Source of the DNA: Rhinolophus ferrumequinum
Taxonomy: Eukaryota > Chordata > Mammalia > Chiroptera > Rhinolophidae
NCBI RefSeq assembly: GCF_004115265.2
Contig: NC_046307.1
Span: 23,375,191-23,439,190 of the forward strand
Length of the DNA stretch: 64,000 nt
Reading direction: 5' to 3'
The notes beneath the pieces are model-generated. The model saw nothing but the letters and a program-made list of their open reading frames with translations. It had not been told where the DNA came from and did no database searches. Shown piece by piece: positions 11,760 to 23,235 of the stretch. Numbering within the stretch: the stretch's first letter is position 1; each line of letters opens with the position of its first letter. The position numbers and the translations under genes are program-made.

Positions 11760-11960
11760 AGATGCTTGGTGATTTTTCAGCACTCACTACATCCCGACAC
11801 CTTACACAGATGTTCTTGTTGGGTCCTCACAACGTCCCCACATAGTTTAGGAAACTGAGGCTCAGCGCAGTCAGCAGCTTTGTCTGAGGTCCCACAGCTG
11901 GAAAGCAGCAGAGCCGGGACTCACGGTGAAGACCTTGGGACAATACAACTCCGCACTCTT
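11760..11960 (-). mobile_element. MIR SINE
   Basis: CAGCACTCACTACATCCCGA, TTTAGGAAACTGAGGCTCAG, GAGGTCCCACAGCTGGAAAG, CAGAGCCGGGACTCACGG in reverse MIR order. Confidence 0.8.
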
Positions 11961-11996
11961 AACCAATATGCTGTCTGTCCTAGGGCCCACTTACTT

Positions 11997-13565
11997 CTAT
12001 GTTTCATAGCTTTATTGAGATAGAATGGACATAATGTTAAGTTCACCGGTTTAAAGTATGTAAGTCAATGGCTTTCCGTTCCTGTACAGAGTTGTGTAAC
12101 AGTTGCCAAATCTAATTATAGAACATTTTCATCATGCCAAAAAGAAACCTCATCACCCACTAGCAGTCACTCCGCAATCCCCATCACTTACCTCCTGCCC
12201 CTACCAACCACTAGTCTACTTGCTGTCTCTGTAGATTAGCCTATTCCGGACGTTTCAAATAAATGGAATCATACGATATGTACTCTTTTGTTACCGGCTT
12301 CTTTCACTGAGCATAATATTTTTTGAGGTTCATCCATATGGTAGCATGTATCAGTATTTCACTCCTTTGTATAGCTAAATAAAATTCCATCGTGTGGGTA
12401 TACCCCACTTTGTTTATCCATTCCTCAGTTGCTGGACGTTTGGGCTTTTTCTGTTTTTCAGCTCTTAGGAATAATGCTGCTATGCATATTTGTGTATGAG
12501 GGTGTTTTCTTGTTTGTTTTTTTGTGGATATGTGTTTTTATTTCTTTTGTGTAGACACATAGGAGTAGAATGGCTGGGTCATATGGTAACTCTATCCTTA
12601 ACATTTTGAAGAATTGCCAAACTGTCTCCCAAAGCAGCCAATTTACAATCTCACCAGCAGTGTCCGAGGGTTCCAATTTTCTACTTCCTTGCCCACACTT
12701 GTGATTATGTCTTCTTGATTATCGCCATCTTAGTAGGTGTAAAATGGTATCGCATTGTGGTTTTGACTTGCATTTCCCTAATGGTCAGTGATGTTGAGCA
12801 TCTTTTCATGTGCTTGTTAACCACTTGTGTATCATCTTTGGAGAAATGCCTCTATTCAACACTTTGCCCATTTTTTAATTGGGTTGTTTGTTTTTTATAT
12901 ATTTTGGATACAACTTCCTTATCACATATATAATTTGCAAATAGGTTTTCCCATTCTGTGGGTTGTCCTTCCATTTGGTTGATGTCATTAAAAACACAAA
13001 AGTTTTTAATTTTGAGGCTGTCCAACTTGTCAATTTTTTTTATTTTATTGCTTATGCGTTAGGTGTTGTATCTAGGAAATCACTGCCTAATCCACAGTTG
13101 CAAAGATTTAGTCCTATATTTTCTAAGAGTTTATAGCTCTTCGATTTAGATCTATGGTCCGTATTGAGCTAAGTTTTATACATGATGAAGTAGGAGTCCA
13201 AATTCATCTTTTGCATCTGCATATTCAGTTGTCCCAGCACCATTTGTTGAGAAGACTCTTTCTTCCCTGTTGAATTATCTTGACACCCTTGTTAAAATCA
13301 ATTGAACATAAATGTAAGGGTTTTTTTCTGGACTCTCCTGTTTCTTCCATCGACCTATGTGCCTATCCTTATGTTAGTACCACACTATCTTGATTACTAT
13401 AGCTTTGTAGAGAGTTTTGAAATCAAGAAATATGAGTCCTTCAACTTTGCTCTTCTTTTTGCAAGATTGTTTTTGGCTTTTCTGGCTCCCTTGCATTTCC
13501 GTATGAATTTTAGAATTAGCTTATCAAATTCTGCCAAAAAAAAAAAAATAGGTCACACTTTTAAA
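11997..13565 (-). mobile_element. L1 LINE, 3' part (ORF2 end and 3' UTR)
   Basis: From the 3' UTR (TTTCATAGCTTTATTGAGAT, reversed) through GAATGGCTGGGTCATATGG, CACCAGCAGTG, CTAATGGTCAGTGATGTTGA, CAGCACCATTTGTTGAGAAG and ATTACTATAGCTTTGTAGAG. The minus frame at 12458-12676 keeps the ORF2 end motif (LLWETVWQFFKMLRIELPYD). It is 5' truncated and carries stops and frameshifts, so dead and of L1M age. Confidence 0.92.
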
Positions 13566-14032
13566 AGAGTTCTTTCTCTTTGAAATAAGGTGATGGAAGA
13601 CAGTAATTAAAATTTTTAAATGACCTTATTTGGAAAAAACCAGTGCTATATTGGGCCCCCAAAATTGTGGGAAATTTTATCAATCTGTGAAATCCAAAAG
13701 TGACTTAGAAAGTCCTGGAGAGTCCAGATTTTGAGGTAGGGCAGAGAGTATACACTGCTAGGGAGGAAGAGGAAGATAGAACACAATGATGGTGCATCGA
13801 GGGGGGTAGTGAGGGGCCCCCAGGCCCATGTTGTCACAGATGAATCTTGGAATATCTGAAGGACTGAGAGATAGGACATGAAGACCCTATTTGCATAAAA
13901 GGCCCAAGAGACTCCTGGGAAAAAAGTCACCCTCAGCAAAGGGACCCAGATCATGTCCCCAAGAGACGCACCACTGTCAAGGTGAGGGAAAGGAGTGATT
14001 TGGGGTCCAGCCCACTGTCTAATGTTCAGGTG
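13566..14032. other. Unassigned sequence
   Basis: 13590-13640 (GGTGATGGAAGACAGTAATT) may be the edge of an old repeat. The 102-codon minus frame at 13646-13954 shows no domain. Confidence 0.4.
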
Positions 14033-14150
14033 TAGCTAATATTGACAGTATTTACTTACCCTGAACTAAGCGCTTTATATGTAGCATCTCATGTAATGCT
14101 CGCTACAGTCTTGTGAGTTCACATTATAATTGCTTGTTTAACTGCCTAAT
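14033..14150 (-). mobile_element. MIR fragment
   Basis: GAACTAAGCGCTTTATATGT, AGCATCTCATGTAATGCTCG, CAGTCTTGTGAGTTCAC in reverse MIR order. Confidence 0.75.
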
Positions 14151-14151
14151 A

Positions 14152-14640
14152 TGACACTGTCCAAAAGAAAAATCATGTGAGGCACTTGTGTGATTTTAAG
14201 TTTGCAGGAGCCACATTACAAAGGTGAGATTCCTTCTGGTAATATATTTTTATTGAATTCAGTATATCCCAAATGTTATCATTTCCAACATATAATCAAT
14301 ACATAGACATTTATTAGTGAGATATTTTTCATTCTTTTTTCCTAACACTTTAAAATCCAATGTGTTTTTATATATGTTCAGCACATCTTGACTCAACTGC
14401 TAAATTTTCATCATCAATATTTGATCAGCATGTGGATTCCACAAAATTTGCAAAAGTAGCTCCATTCCCCGAGTTATTGCAGGCATACTTAAAAGTGAAG
14501 CAAGTACTGTTTTTAAATTTAAATTCAAATAAAAATTAAATAAAATTCAAAACAGAGATCCTCAGTCACCGTAGCCAGGTTTCAAATGCTCGATTGCCAT
14601 GTGGGTTTCGTGGCTATCAGGTGGGACACTTAGGCCAACA
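14152..14640. mobile_element. hAT-Charlie-type element, near full length
   Basis: Opens ACACTGTCCAAAAGAAAAAT and runs through GGAGCCACATTACAAAGG, CAGTATATCCCAAATGTTAT, AACATATAATCAATACATAG and GTGAGATATTTTTCATTCTT to CGATTGCCATGTGGG and GTGGCTATCAG. This is the family with CTGTCCAATA ends also seen in the SPARC 3' UTR, in a longer version. No transposase frame is visible. Confidence 0.75.
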
Positions 14641-14687
14641 CTTCCATCACCTCCTGTATCATGACACCAGGGATGAAGGCAGCTTGT

Positions 14688-14765
14688 CAACCACTGTATC
14701 CCCTACATTGTGTGGACACATAGTAGGTATTCAATAAACATCTATTGAATAACGGACAAACCGAT
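14688..14765 (+). mobile_element. L2 3' end
   Basis: TGTATCCCCTACATTGTGTG, GACACATAGTAGGTATTCAA, TAAACATCTATTGAATAACG, the L2 terminus. Confidence 0.75.
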
Positions 14766-14769
14766 GAGC

Positions 14770-15580
14770 GAGTTGAGCTAATGAACAAATGAAATAACTA
14801 GTAAACAAACAAGTAAACTAACTAGGTCAAATGCCTACAGCTAGTTCAGGGAGGGAATTCAAAGCCAGGTCTGACTCATTCCAAAATTGTTGGCTGCAAG
14901 AAACATATGGGGGTATAGGAAAGGAAGACGGAAGCCTGGGCTATTGAGCCAGCGATCATCAGGGTGTCCGCAATGCCCTGCCAGGGCTCCATACGCCCCC
15001 TTTCGCCCACCTCCCCTCCCTGACCTGCTGTGTCACTTTCCCCCTGGCCAAGCTGCGGGGGTGTTCCTGGAGCCTAGTGGACAAAAGGCTGGTAGGGGCA
15101 GGTGACACCACGGACACGGGGACAGCCAGCCGTACCACACATAAGGGTAAAACCCCGGCACAGGAAATGGGCACCAGCTGCACAGATAGAGCCCTAGTTG
15201 TCTTGAAATCTGCAAGACTGACCTCATATCTGGTCACAAGTCCTGGGGCTGGCCCAAAACTGGAACGAGAAGCCAAGGGGAGACTCTAGTTTCAGTCACA
15301 GGACTTCAGAGCTGGAAAGAGTTGGAGAGATCACCTCGTCCAAAACATGCATTTGGTAGTTCCAGAGACAGAGGTCCAGGAAAGGCAAGGCCCCATGCGT
15401 GTTTGCACAGTGGTCTCTTTCAAAGGAATGGCCACATCTTAGGGTTCCTATGGCTGATGATCCCACTACTTCCTTTCTCTAAAACGACTCCCAGTCCATA
15501 GTGTCTTCCGGCCTTGTAGTCCTTCTGCTATTCCCATAATGCTGGATTCCAGTGTTTTTCGAGGAGTGGACACAATGCCA
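14770..15580. other. Mostly unique sequence
   Basis: A MIR-type tail may run on to 14880 (CTACAGCTAGTTCAGGGAGG). 15295-15400 (GACTTCAGAGCTGGAAAGAG) resembles an ancient low-copy mammalian repeat also echoed at 45225-45310. No gene. Confidence 0.45.
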
Positions 15581-15765
15581 GAACTTTCAGCCAGTTCTGC
15601 TTTGAGCTTTTGCTCACCATTGTCTCTGTCTGAAATGCCTTTCTTCCCTTGCTGTGTTCTCCTTTGCAGCCTGTCTAGATAATACCCACCCTTTAAGACG
15701 GGGCTGAAATGTCAGTGTTTCAATGAAGTTTCCTCCTAGCCCCCGAACTTGTGCACATATCTCCT
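15581..15765 (+). mobile_element. L2 fragment
   Basis: TTTGAGCTTTTGCTCACCAT, CTGTCTGAAATGCCTTTC, CCACCCTTTAAGACGGGGCT and AATGAAGTTTCCTCCTAGCC follow the order of the L2 3' half. Confidence 0.75.
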
Positions 15766-16129
15766 GCTGCCCTTATTCCATGAGGCTGTCCATGGGCTAT
15801 TGAACAATGAAGAAAAAGAAGCGGCTTCAGGGGACCATGGGAGACCTCCGTGGCTTATTCCCAAGTCACGAGGAAGTGGAAAATGATGGGCGAGAACGGT
15901 TGGGGCTGGATGGGAGAATGAGGCAGGTTGTAAACAGTTGATAAGTGTGGATGTGGGCACCCTGCTGTAGCTGCCTGCAGGAAAAGTCAGATCTGGTCCT
16001 GTAACAGGAACATTTCTCTGGGGGCCTCACTTGAGCCCGTTTTCACACCAAAAAAAAAAAAGGAAAACAACATCTTGAAGACATCCCTGGCCTTCCCAAG
16101 CTTCAGCTCTATAGAGGAGACTCGCTTAT
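15766..16129. other. Unique sequence, nothing recognised
   Basis: Contains a short A-tract at 16050-16060 and no recognised element. Confidence 0.4.
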
Positions 16130-16830
16130 TCATTGGTTCCTTTCACAAGTGCTAACCGAGAATTTTACCATGTGCCTGGCGCTGTCTTAGGCACTGAGGA
16201 TAAAAGCAGGTTTGTGAGAGAGTGTGAGTGAGTGTTTGCAGAGGGAAAAGGACAGACACTTAGCTATTAATTCTTTCAATGTGCTAAGCACTGTTCTGAA
16301 TGCCGGGGATACAACTATGGATAAGACAAGTATGTTCCTGCCTCGGGAAGTTCCTGTTCTGGTGAGAGAAGACAGACATTGAATAAGTCATGACAAGTCT
16401 GACAAGTGCGATGCGTTTTATGAAAGGAGAGTGAGGACTGCTACGGGAATCTGCAGCAGGGGAGCCTGTCTTGACCTAGTGCTTCCATGATAAGGTGACA
16501 TTTCATCCACCCCTCAAAGATGAAATGTGAACTGCAAAGTGCAGGGAGCTTTGGGAGCATCCCAGGAGGGCACTAACCTTCGACAGCGTTGAAAGGAAGG
16601 CCTCTCGGAGGAAGTGGCATCCAATGCTCACCTACGTAGGTATATAATTATAGACGGGAATAGATACAAGGAACAATGAGCGCCTGTAACAGGATCTGAG
16701 CTTTCCTGAGGAAGTGATATTTGATTTAGGATCTGACACATAAATGGAAGCTAACTGGTGAGAAGTGAAAAAACAAGTGTTCCCAGCAAAGGAACCAGCA
16801 TGTGCAAAGGCCCTGGGGTGGGAGGGAATA
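16130..16830 (-). mobile_element. L2 copies, reversed
   Basis: 16135-16215 is a short 3' end (ATGTGCCTGGCGCTGTCTTA). 16262-16830 is a longer copy with CAATGTGCTAAGCACTGTTC, GGGGATACAACTATGG, GAAAGGAAGGCCTCTCGGAG, GAAGTGATATTTGATTTAGG and the signature GTGCAAAGGCCCTGGGGTGG. Several insertions and deletions indicate great age. Confidence 0.75.
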
Positions 16831-17109
16831 TGGTTCTCCGAGAACCGTTTTCCTCTTCGAGCACTTTGACAAGCATCTCCAGGTCTAAACTATCAGTGAG
16901 AGAAGAGGACTGGTGCTGGGAGAGGGCGCAGCGTGCTTGCCGTGCTCTCTCCATGGGGCTTTCAGCACACTGAGAGACATCTCCCTCAGACCTCATCCTG
17001 CTCTAAGAGCGTCTGAAAAAACTTTACAGTTTCGTTGAATTTAGCATCATCCTTCCTTCCCTGAAAGGGAGTTGAGACTCTGAGAAAGCAAAGGACTTAC
17101 CAAGGTCAC

Positions 17110-17380
17110 AGATAATCATGCTAGTTAATCACGTGCTCTGTTCTGTACCAGCCTCTGTGCTAAGCACTTTACCATTCAACATGAGGTAGAGGCCGTTCCT
17201 GGTCTGCAGTGACAAATAAGAAAACTGAGGCTCATGGAAGGGATCTTGTCTGGGGTCCCACAGCTAGGAATCCCCAGAGTTTTGAAACCCAGGTAGCTGA
17301 TCCCAGAACCTACACTCCTATGCAGTGGGACTTGTTGGCAGAACGTGGCCAGAACCCAGATTCTCTGACATCCGGTGCCA
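17110..17380 (-). mobile_element. MIR SINE
   Basis: GCCTCTGTGCTAAGCACTTT, AATAAGAAAACTGAGGCTCA, GGGGTCCCACAGCTAGGAAT and GTTTTGAAACCCAGGTAGCT in reverse MIR order. Confidence 0.8.
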
Positions 17381-18454
17381 TGCTTCTGCCCTTAGAATAG
17401 GAATTCAGCCTGGCATATCCCTTTCGGGCAGCTTCCACGTCCTTGTGCCAGCACCGACTGGCTTCAGTCGGGTCCACCCCAGTATTGCAGGGCACCAAGC
17501 AAGAGTACAAATGGGGGACCCCATGGCTGCGGCCCACCTGCCTTCCCTTCCTCCCCCTTCCCTTCCCACAAGGAAGGTGCTTAAAGCTCTCAGCCCAAGC
17601 TCTACTCACACCACCCTAACTCCTGCCCAGCAAACAGCACCAACTCGCTCCCCCGCACGCCCCCCTGGTGTACACAGCCTGCCCTTGGAGGAAGACACCT
17701 GGCAGAGGCCCGCTGCACAGGCCTAGGAAGCTGGCTGGGGGCCTGTGAGCAGGAAATCAAGATCTTGGGTACCCAGATTGTGATCAGGAAATGCGGTCAC
17801 AGGCTCGGGGTGAGCCATACCCTTGGCTCCACAGACTCTTGTTCCCAGGGGGAGAATGCAGCAGGAGGAGGGGCACAGTGGGGCCCAGTAGCTCCAGTGG
17901 GAGGGGGAGCCTAACTGCAGACCATCCTGGGGTTACTGCTAGATCCCCCGCTCTGCCCCCATCAGCCAGCTTTCCTGCAGGACTGATTGGTACATATTCC
18001 CTGGGCCCCTGCAAGACACACAGCCCACACCCACTCCTCTCCCTGGTCCTTTACCTCAGAGTGACACCCCCACTCCCACGATAATAACCCATTCCCACCT
18101 TAGGTCATGCCCCAACTTGTGCAAACCGCAGGCCTCTGCATTGTGCTAAGGCAGGATGAGTCAGGGCAGAACTCAAGGCGCTGCGCCCTGGGAAGCCGCG
18201 CTGAGCAGGAAAGAGGAAGTTCTGCAGCCGGGAGCGGGAGCGGGAGCGGAGTGAATCAGGCAGGAGTGACTCCTGTCCTGGGTTCTGGCCTCTACTCAGC
18301 CAATACCTGCAGCAGGAAGGGGTGTGGGGGAGGGACCCAGGCACCCCGGTCTGGGGTCAGGCGGCCTTAAAAAAGTCTCTTATTGAAAGAGAGTAGGTGG
18401 ATGTCATCTCCATGTTGCTGAGATGGCAGTTTGCTTATGGGGAAGAATGTAAGA
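17381..18454. other. GC-rich unique sequence
   Basis: Includes a (GGGAGC)n-like patch at 18230-18250. No named repeat. The frames here (for example the 133-codon one at 17325-17726) are low-complexity Pro/Ser/Thr and look like chance. Confidence 0.45.
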
Positions 18455-18580
18455 AGGCTGTGTGCGTGTGTGTTCACGTGTGTACATGTATGCATGTTTG
18501 TGTGTGTGTGTCCAGTATGGACACATGTCTATACATACGTCTGTGTGTTTGTGTCTGTATGTGTGTGTGCAGTGTCTGTG
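18455..18580. repeat. (TG)n-rich microsatellite
   Basis: About 125 bp of interrupted TG repeats (TGTGTGCGTGTGTGTTCACG and similar), enough to open Cys/Val-rich frames on the plus strand. Confidence 0.9.
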
Positions 18581-18784
18581 GGAATGTGTAGGTCGCTCTG
18601 CCTATGCCTGGGTGGGGGTTGGTTCGAACATCTTTGCCACTGTAACTTAGGGTGTGTCTAAGTGCAGAAAGCAAGGGGCCCCCCAAGCTTGGCCCCAGGC
18701 AGATGAGTCCAGAACCTGTCGTGTCAACCCCTACCTCTGACCGTCAGTCCTTTCAGGACAGTCCCACTTCCGATTTTTCTCACT

Positions 18785-19092
18785 ATTGTGAGGACATAGT
18801 AGATCCTCAATTAGTATCTGTTGAATTACTATCTCAGAGAGGCCCCTGGGGAGCTCCAGAAGTCCCAAACAGGAGGCCTGGAGTGGGAGAGGAACTGCCG
18901 CCTGGTTGACCTCATTCCTAGCTCAGTTACCTCTCTAACCCTCAGGCTTTTGCTTGGTGTCCCCTCCGCCCTGGTCTAAAGTCAGGGAACAAAGCCCTGA
19001 GCTCTTTGGTAACTTGCTGTGTCACCTGAGTAAGTCCCTTCCTCTTTCTGGGCTGCCGTTTTCCTATCTGTTAAAAGAGCAGGTTGGATTTC
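18785..19092 (+). mobile_element. L2 3' end and MIR fragment
   Basis: 18785-18830: GAGGACATAGTAGATCCTCA and AGTATCTGTTGAATTAC (L2). 18990-19085: CTTGCTGTGTCACCTGAGTA, AGTCCCTTCCTCTTTCTGGG, TTTTCCTATCTGTTAAAAGA (MIR). Confidence 0.7.
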
Positions 19093-19890
19093 CCGACATC
19101 AAAGGCCACAGCCAGTCTCAGCATAGTGGTTTTCACCTTCAGGTCCTTTGTTCAGTGGCCTCTGCCCATCTAGACATTGGATCGATTTCAATTTCTTCTC
19201 TCAGATCCTTCTCCTTCCTGCTCCTTGTGAAACTTTCCCTGATCCCGGCTCAGGCAGTAAGCAGAGGTCCCGACCAAGTTTTCACGCTGTTTCTGGGTCC
19301 CCCGCTGTGAGTGCCCCTGGGTAACCCCCAGGCTTTGTAATTAAGATCACCTTTGCTAGGAACACGCTGGTTGACATTTATAGGCTTGAGAAGGGAACTT
19401 CCTGAGAAAATGGTGATGAAAAATTCAGTCCTCTAACACCTTGGCCTCTGGGGCTTTGCTGGAGGAAGCATTCTGTGAGCTGATTTTTCCAGAGAGCTAG
19501 GTTGCAGAGGGGGGAGGGCAGACATATTATATTGCTGATTAACATGCTAAATACTTTTTTTTTTTTAAGCCTTTCAGGTGAGAACCTTCCCTAGATATAC
19601 TACACGCTTCCCTGCCTTCTCAAAGAAGGCTAAGCGTGATTTCATCTTCACTTGATGACTCAGGGCCATTAAAAGGATTCATGATTGAACTGAGTTTTAA
19701 TACAGGGGTGTCCTTAAGGGCTGTGAAGATATGTTAGACTATTTGCCCCCACCCTGAAAGAGCCAGGCTTGTCATTTTCATGTTTTATATTTGCTCGTTG
19801 ACAGTGTCAGCTGTCACTTATTTCAGGGGCCCTTCTCTCGCTATTCTTTACCACAGGGAATCTGTTAACTACACGTCCACGTCGTGTAGA
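19093..19890. other. Unassigned sequence
   Basis: An L2-like stretch may lie at 19190-19250 (CTTGTGAAACTTTCCCTGAT). Otherwise nothing is recognised. Confidence 0.4.
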
Positions 19891-19904
19891 AGATGAATAT
19901 GTCA

Positions 19905-20165
19905 TCTGAGCAAGGGGCTGCCCTCAGAGTGAAAGACGTGGTAGAATCCACCATGGCTACTTCGAAGTCTTTTCGTTCCGCATTTATTAGCCATGGGACC
20001 CTAAAACAGATTTTCCCACGGCTCTGTTTTCTGATCTATACCATGGGACTAAGAATAGCATCTGTCTCACAAAGTTATTGCAACTAAACATAAGGTTATA
20101 TGCACCTAAAGCACATAACACTGCCTGGCCATAGTAACTCCTCAATAAATGTCAACTGTTTTATT
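19905..20165 (+). mobile_element. MIR SINE, long copy
   Basis: From GTAGAATCCACCATGGCTAC through TAGCCATGGGACCCTAAAAC, GATCTATACCATGGGACTAA and ATCTGTCTCACAAAGTTATT to CCTCAATAAATGTCAACTG, covering most of the MIR consensus. Confidence 0.8.
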
Positions 20166-20199
20166 CTTAACTACTCTTCTTGTCTGAGTTTTGGATCAA

Positions 20200-20650
20200 T
20201 GGCATTTCAGGATAGCTACTTGAGTTCTGCATTAGTGAAATGATTCATTCCTAAAGAATGCTTTGAGATGCAAATAACAAAAAACCCAAGGAAAAGTGAC
20301 TTGAACAAATAGGTGTTTGTTTTCGTGTGTTTCGAGGGGTGATGGTGGTTGGCATGCCGTGGCTCAGCAATGTCAGGACCAGGACCGGTGTCACTGCGGT
20401 TCTTTCGGCCTCTGCCTCATGGTCACAATCGTCTGCTGCAGGTCAAGTCATCACATCCTCTTTCAAGGCAGGAAGAAGGAGACAGAGGGATGCTGGCTAG
20501 GTTTCCTTTCCCGAAAGATTTCTCTTTGTTTCATGGTCTAGAATTGGGTCCCATGGCTACTGTCAGTGCAAGGGATCCTGGAAAACAAGACACATTATGA
20601 TTAGGCCAGTCACAACATCTCCCCTGGGACTTCCTCCACCGTCTCTCCCT
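20200..20650. mobile_element. Ancient interspersed repeat, family not named
   Basis: CCCAAGGAAAAGTGACTTGA, TCTGCCTCATGGTCACAATC, GCTGCAGGTCAAGTCATCAC and AGGCAGGAAGAAGGAGACAG occur in an order I know from a common mammalian repeat (CAAGTGGCTTAAACAA...CTCATGGTCGCAAGATGGCTGC). I cannot assign the family with confidence. Confidence 0.5.
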
Positions 20651-21164
20651 GCGCTCCCCATCCAGGGTTTGGTGAGTGAGGACAAAGGGGAAATGCGTAT
20701 TGGGTCAGCAGCCAACATTGTTTATTTCACTAACTATTTATCATGCTTTTTTTTTTCTTTTTTTGGTCTTAATTTGGAAATTTTGATTGCATGTGCATAT
20801 GATGGAAACCTAAATCAGGCTGGCTTCGGCAAAAATAAAGAATTGAATAGGTAGAGGAATTGACAGGAAAAACAAGGAAAGGAAATGTTTTAAAAAATGA
20901 ATGGACTTGTAGTCCTGAGTTCAAGAATAGTTTGGCTTTAGGTAAGTCTGGGGCCAAATCTGCAAACAACATTGGCAGAAGACTGCCCTTCACTTTTTGT
21001 CTGTTTACCTTTACATTTGCTAAATAATCAGGTAGATTCTCCCCACCTAAGGATTCCTGGGAGCTCCAGGCTCTCATTCTCTCAGGCTCTTGTCCAGCAG
21101 AAAAGCAAGTAAGTTATTTCTCCCTATGACTACAAGCAAAAGTTCCAGGATGAATGCTGGTTGG

Positions 21165-21234
21165 CTGTGATTGGGTAACAGGCCCAGCGCTGAGCCAATC
21201 ACAGTGACCATAGGGAATTCAGGGCTCTGATTGG
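21165..21234. promoter_or_regulatory. Inverted CCAAT-box pair plus a third CCAAT box
   Basis: CTGTGATTGG at 21165-21174 and its exact reverse complement CCAATCACAG at 21195-21204, separated by 20 bp, then TGATTGG at 21228-21234. NF-Y sites often cluster with helical spacing. No TATA box or CpG-rich promoter is seen nearby. Confidence 0.4.
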
Positions 21235-21834
21235 CAAGACTGGGTCTCAGACTCAACACTGGAGTATAGGTTGGATTAGCAGCCCCCAAACTACTGGTTA
21301 AAATGGAAGATTAGGGTGGACTGGATCCCTCACGAAAAGCAGGTATGGACAGAGGAAGGGAGAATGGATACAGAGAAGGCACAGAGCTTTGCAATTTTAA
21401 ACACAGACCTATAAATTAGGAAAAGCAGGGATTCTGGCCCCATTTTCTATTGGGCAGAGCTGTCTTAGGTAAAATGATGTGCCCAGAGCCATTTAGTTCA
21501 CAGGTGGTTAAGATGAATCCCAGTGTATCTGGGCTCTAGGTGTTTCCTTTATACTGCATCCTGAGCTGACTGACAACTGGTCAATCTAGGGATAGTCCCG
21601 GAGCCATGGAGACGTGGGACAACTAGCCAGAGGGACCACCAAGAGAGACCACAGGTTCCACAGAGCCCTTTATGAAGCTCCTTAACCTCCATTGTCTTCT
21701 TAGAGCTTCACAGTACCCTGGGAGGAGGGCAGGCCCAGAAATAGGTCCATTGCACTGAAAGAGAAGAGGAGGAAGCTGAGGGAAAGAACCAACTAGCTGA
21801 GGAAGATGAGGAAGCCCCCAAGGCGGAGGAGTGA

Positions 21835-22030
21835 TGGTAACACTGTCATTTCTCCAGCACTTACTTTGGGCCTGGCCCTCTGTCATCTCGATCATCTCAG
21901 CAATGCTGTGAAGAACGTACTATTAGCACTCCCATTTCACAGATGGCTAGCTCAGGTTCAGAAAAGTTAAACAACTTGCCCAGGGTCACACAGCTAATAA
22001 AAAGAAAAGCTGGAGCTCGAGGCAGGTCTG
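21835..22030 (-). mobile_element. MIR SINE
   Basis: CCAGCACTTACTTTGGGCCT, GTGAAGAACGTACTATTAGC, CCCATTTCACAGATGGCTAG and CTTGCCCAGGGTCACACAGC in reverse MIR order. A shorter piece sits at 21420-21530. Confidence 0.85.
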
Positions 22031-22359
22031 TTTGAAAAAAACTGGGCCCTACACAAAAGTGCCTCCATCCAAGTTGGGTTCTTGGTAAAAAACAGACCTG
22101 CCAACTGTAATCTGAGGATCGGAGAGGTCGACATTTGGGGTGCCTGGAACAGCTTAGTGAAGGCCGGGGTGAGTGCCAGCAAGACGCGAGTCAGCCCCAA
22201 GAAGCATCAAGAAAGAGTCAGGCCCTTTTTCCTGCTTCCATGACTCCTGGAGTCATGCCCCTCCTCTGCTTTCCTCCTCTCCCCCTACCCCAACGTGATC
22301 CATTCATGACTGCTTCAGCCCAAAAGACCGTCCCCGAACTGCAGAGATCAGCCAAAGAG
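22031..22359. other. Unassigned sequence
   Basis: No named repeat and no gene recognised. Confidence 0.4.
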
Positions 22360-22500
22360 AAAGGATTTGGTCTGGGAATCTGGGGACCTGCATGAGTCTC
22401 TCCCTAACTCGCTAGGTGAACCTCAGAAAAGTCCCCTCTCCTGGCCTCAGTTTCCCCATCTGCATAAGGCGTTCGTTGGACTCCATTTCTAAAGCCACTT
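22360..22500 (+). mobile_element. MIR SINE
   Basis: GATTTGGTCTGGGAATCTGG, AACTCGCTAGGTGAACCTCA, GGCCTCAGTTTCCCCATCTG. Confidence 0.75.
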
Positions 22501-23151
22501 CTGGCTCCAGCTAGAATCACTGTCTCAGGTTCCAGGATTTCTCCACCCTTTGTGGTAGCTTCAGATTTCTTGCCTGGGGGAAGAGCGAGGGCAAGTTGCT
22601 ACACTTCAGCCCTCTCACAGGGCAGAGAGGCAGAGAGGCATGGCTCCCAGCCCAGCAAGGAGGCTTACCTAACCTCAGTGAGCTGAGCAAATCCCTGAGA
22701 ACAGAAAGCACTGAGCACTCAAAGAGGGAGGGGATGGAGTGAGTCTATTCCTGCCTTGCTGAGCCAACTTTAACCCTTTCCAGGCCTCCCCCAGCAGCAG
22801 GAGGGCAAGCAGGCTTCCAGGGCAGGGCATGCTTGGGCTTCTAGGAACTGCTCTGCCTCCAAAGCCAACTTTCCATAAGGGAGGCCCCCTAGGGCGCAGG
22901 GGCAGCTGGAGATGCAGCTTGTCCTTCACAGACCCAAACCCAGGGGGTCAGAGCTGGGAGGAGCCCCACCCACTCCGCCATTCACAAGTCAGGAGCCTGA
23001 GGCCCAGAGATCACACAGCTTTAGACTCACAGGAAAGAAGAGCCTGGACCAGCACAGACACCTAGGTTACTCACATTTGTTGAATGACGGGAACCGAGGC
23101 CTTCTTCTTGATACCATATTGCCTTTCAGGATTCTTAAAATCAAAGTTTCC
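22501..23151. other. Unique sequence
   Basis: Nothing recognised except a possible MIR tail at 22970-23090 (CATTCACAAGTCAGGAGCCT, GAGGCCCAGAGATCACACAG). Confidence 0.4.
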
Positions 23152-23235
23152 ATCCTCAAATTAGAAGCAGATTGTTGAGGCCTGTCCATAAATTCCTCAC
23201 TCGAACCTGCAGTGACTAATTCTCCCAGGAGTGTG
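23152..23235. repeat. Unnamed repeated segment, copy A
   Basis: Shares TTAGAAGCAGATTG and GAACCTGCAGTGACTNATTCT with 34712-34772. This copy has 27-29 additional bases between the two blocks. Presumably two copies of an old interspersed element I cannot name. Confidence 0.6.

Noticed and set aside
12458-12676. L1 ORF2 remnants (also 40235-40483 and 48236-48433) as host genes
   Set aside because: They match the C-terminal part of L1 ORF2, in 5' truncated elements with stops.
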